From Pseudolactococcus plantarum (GTDB lineage: Bacteria > Bacillota > Bacilli > Lactobacillales > Streptococcaceae), in assembly GCF_002441715.1 (NCBI RefSeq), contig NZ_JXJX01000008.1, forward strand, positions 1 through 64,000: a DNA stretch of 64,000 bases, read 5' to 3'. Positions 63,787 through 64,000 of this stretch are shown piece after piece. The first letter of the stretch is position 1; every line of letters starts with the position of its first letter. The translations under genes and the position numbers were made by a program. The notes under the pieces were generated by a model. The model was given only the letters and a program-made list of their open reading frames with translations. It had not been told where the DNA came from and did no database searches.

Positions 63787-64000
63787 ATGGCAAATACCAA
63801 TCGACTTAAAATCGTTATAAATCAGTTAAAAGATTTGACCGCACAAGAATCTGTCATATTTAATCTCTTTCATACCAATAGTACGATTGATAAAGTCATT
63901 GATATGTTACGAAAATCAACCTCGACAATTCTAGCAACTGAGTTGCGAACACATGTGCAATACAAAGTCAAATTCGCAGATGTTTTATATCTTGACTATG
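63787..64000 (+). CDS. uncharacterised protein, 5' part only
   Basis: Open from ATG 63787 to the window end (71 codons), with GGAG 6 bases before the ATG. N-terminus MANTNRLKIVINQLKDLTAQ, then a helical stretch IDKVIDMLRKSTSTILATELRTHVQ. I do not recognise the family. It is divergent from the quinone reductase gene. The real length and function need the sequence to the right. Confidence 0.6.
   Translation, partial: MANTNRLKIVINQLKDLTAQESVIFNLFHTNSTIDKVIDMLRKSTSTILATELRTHVQYKVKFADVLYLDY

Noticed and set aside
1-64000. CRISPR array, prophage or replication origin
   Set aside because: No regularly spaced repeats, cas genes, phage structural genes, DnaA-box cluster or integrase were seen; the only tandem array is the 67-bp repeat.

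Overview
This is a low-GC Gram-positive chromosome segment. I read it as Streptococcaceae, most likely Lactococcus or its sister group (Pseudolactococcus), from an ISS1-type IS6 element, a lactococcal-style glnR-glnA operon beside a type III glutamine synthetase, the argS-argR-mutS-mutL-ruvA order, the rpsF-ssb-rpsR operon, an MleR-like regulator, and AGGAG ribosome sites with extended -10 promoters. The species cannot be fixed from the sequence alone. No prophage, CRISPR array or rRNA is present; there is one tRNA, Leu(AAG).

Layout. 1-3870 is accessory: an IS6-family element cuts off the end of a type I restriction gene (hsdR), followed by a HAD-like phosphatase and an att-like stretch touching the 3' end of rpmG. 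3873-10661 holds ribosomal proteins L33/L32, valS behind a T-box that first meets a DUF218 membrane gene, ebfC, and the amaP-DUF2273-Asp23 envelope-stress operon. 11002-11351 is a dead MmyB-type regulator. 11461-15953 is the most unusual metabolic locus: a five-gene acyl-chain operon (ligase, thiolase, two small hotdog-type proteins, ketoreductase) divergent from the biotin transporter gene bioY, with a perfect BirA operator between them. 16176-20435 holds S-methylmethionine use (mmuP-mmuM) and a LysR/YeiH pair. 20585-29062 is mostly core: tRNA-Leu, rlmD, a MerR-controlled P1B-4 metal ATPase, recX, an RsuA-like enzyme, rpsF-ssb-rpsR.

29210-40025 holds an MleR-like LysR gene divergent from a small unknown protein and an MFS transporter, then uppP, a glutamine-type ABC transporter, queH-dnaX-fRMsr, chorismate mutase and a ClC channel. 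40311-43215 is a second accessory island: two surface-type proteins (L-type lectin plus Ig-like domains; a permuted-NlpC/P60-like domain plus an Ig-like domain), both without a signal peptide, the first behind three 67-bp tandem repeats that each carry a -10 box and a ribosome site. 43668-47868 is nitrogen assimilation: glnN, glnA and glnR, with GlnR boxes before glnR and glnN. 47875-59619 is DNA repair and arginine control: ruvB, ruvA, mutL, mutS, argR, argS. 59950-64000 holds small stress and efflux modules with their regulators (nitroreductase/HxlR, DUF3533 membrane protein, TetR, quinone reductase), and a truncated gene at the right edge.

A recurring feature is a promoter whose -10 box ends only 5 to 7 bases before the start codon, at rlmD, recX, ruvB, rsuA, mutL and argR, which predicts leaderless mRNAs for a set of genes rich in DNA-repair functions.
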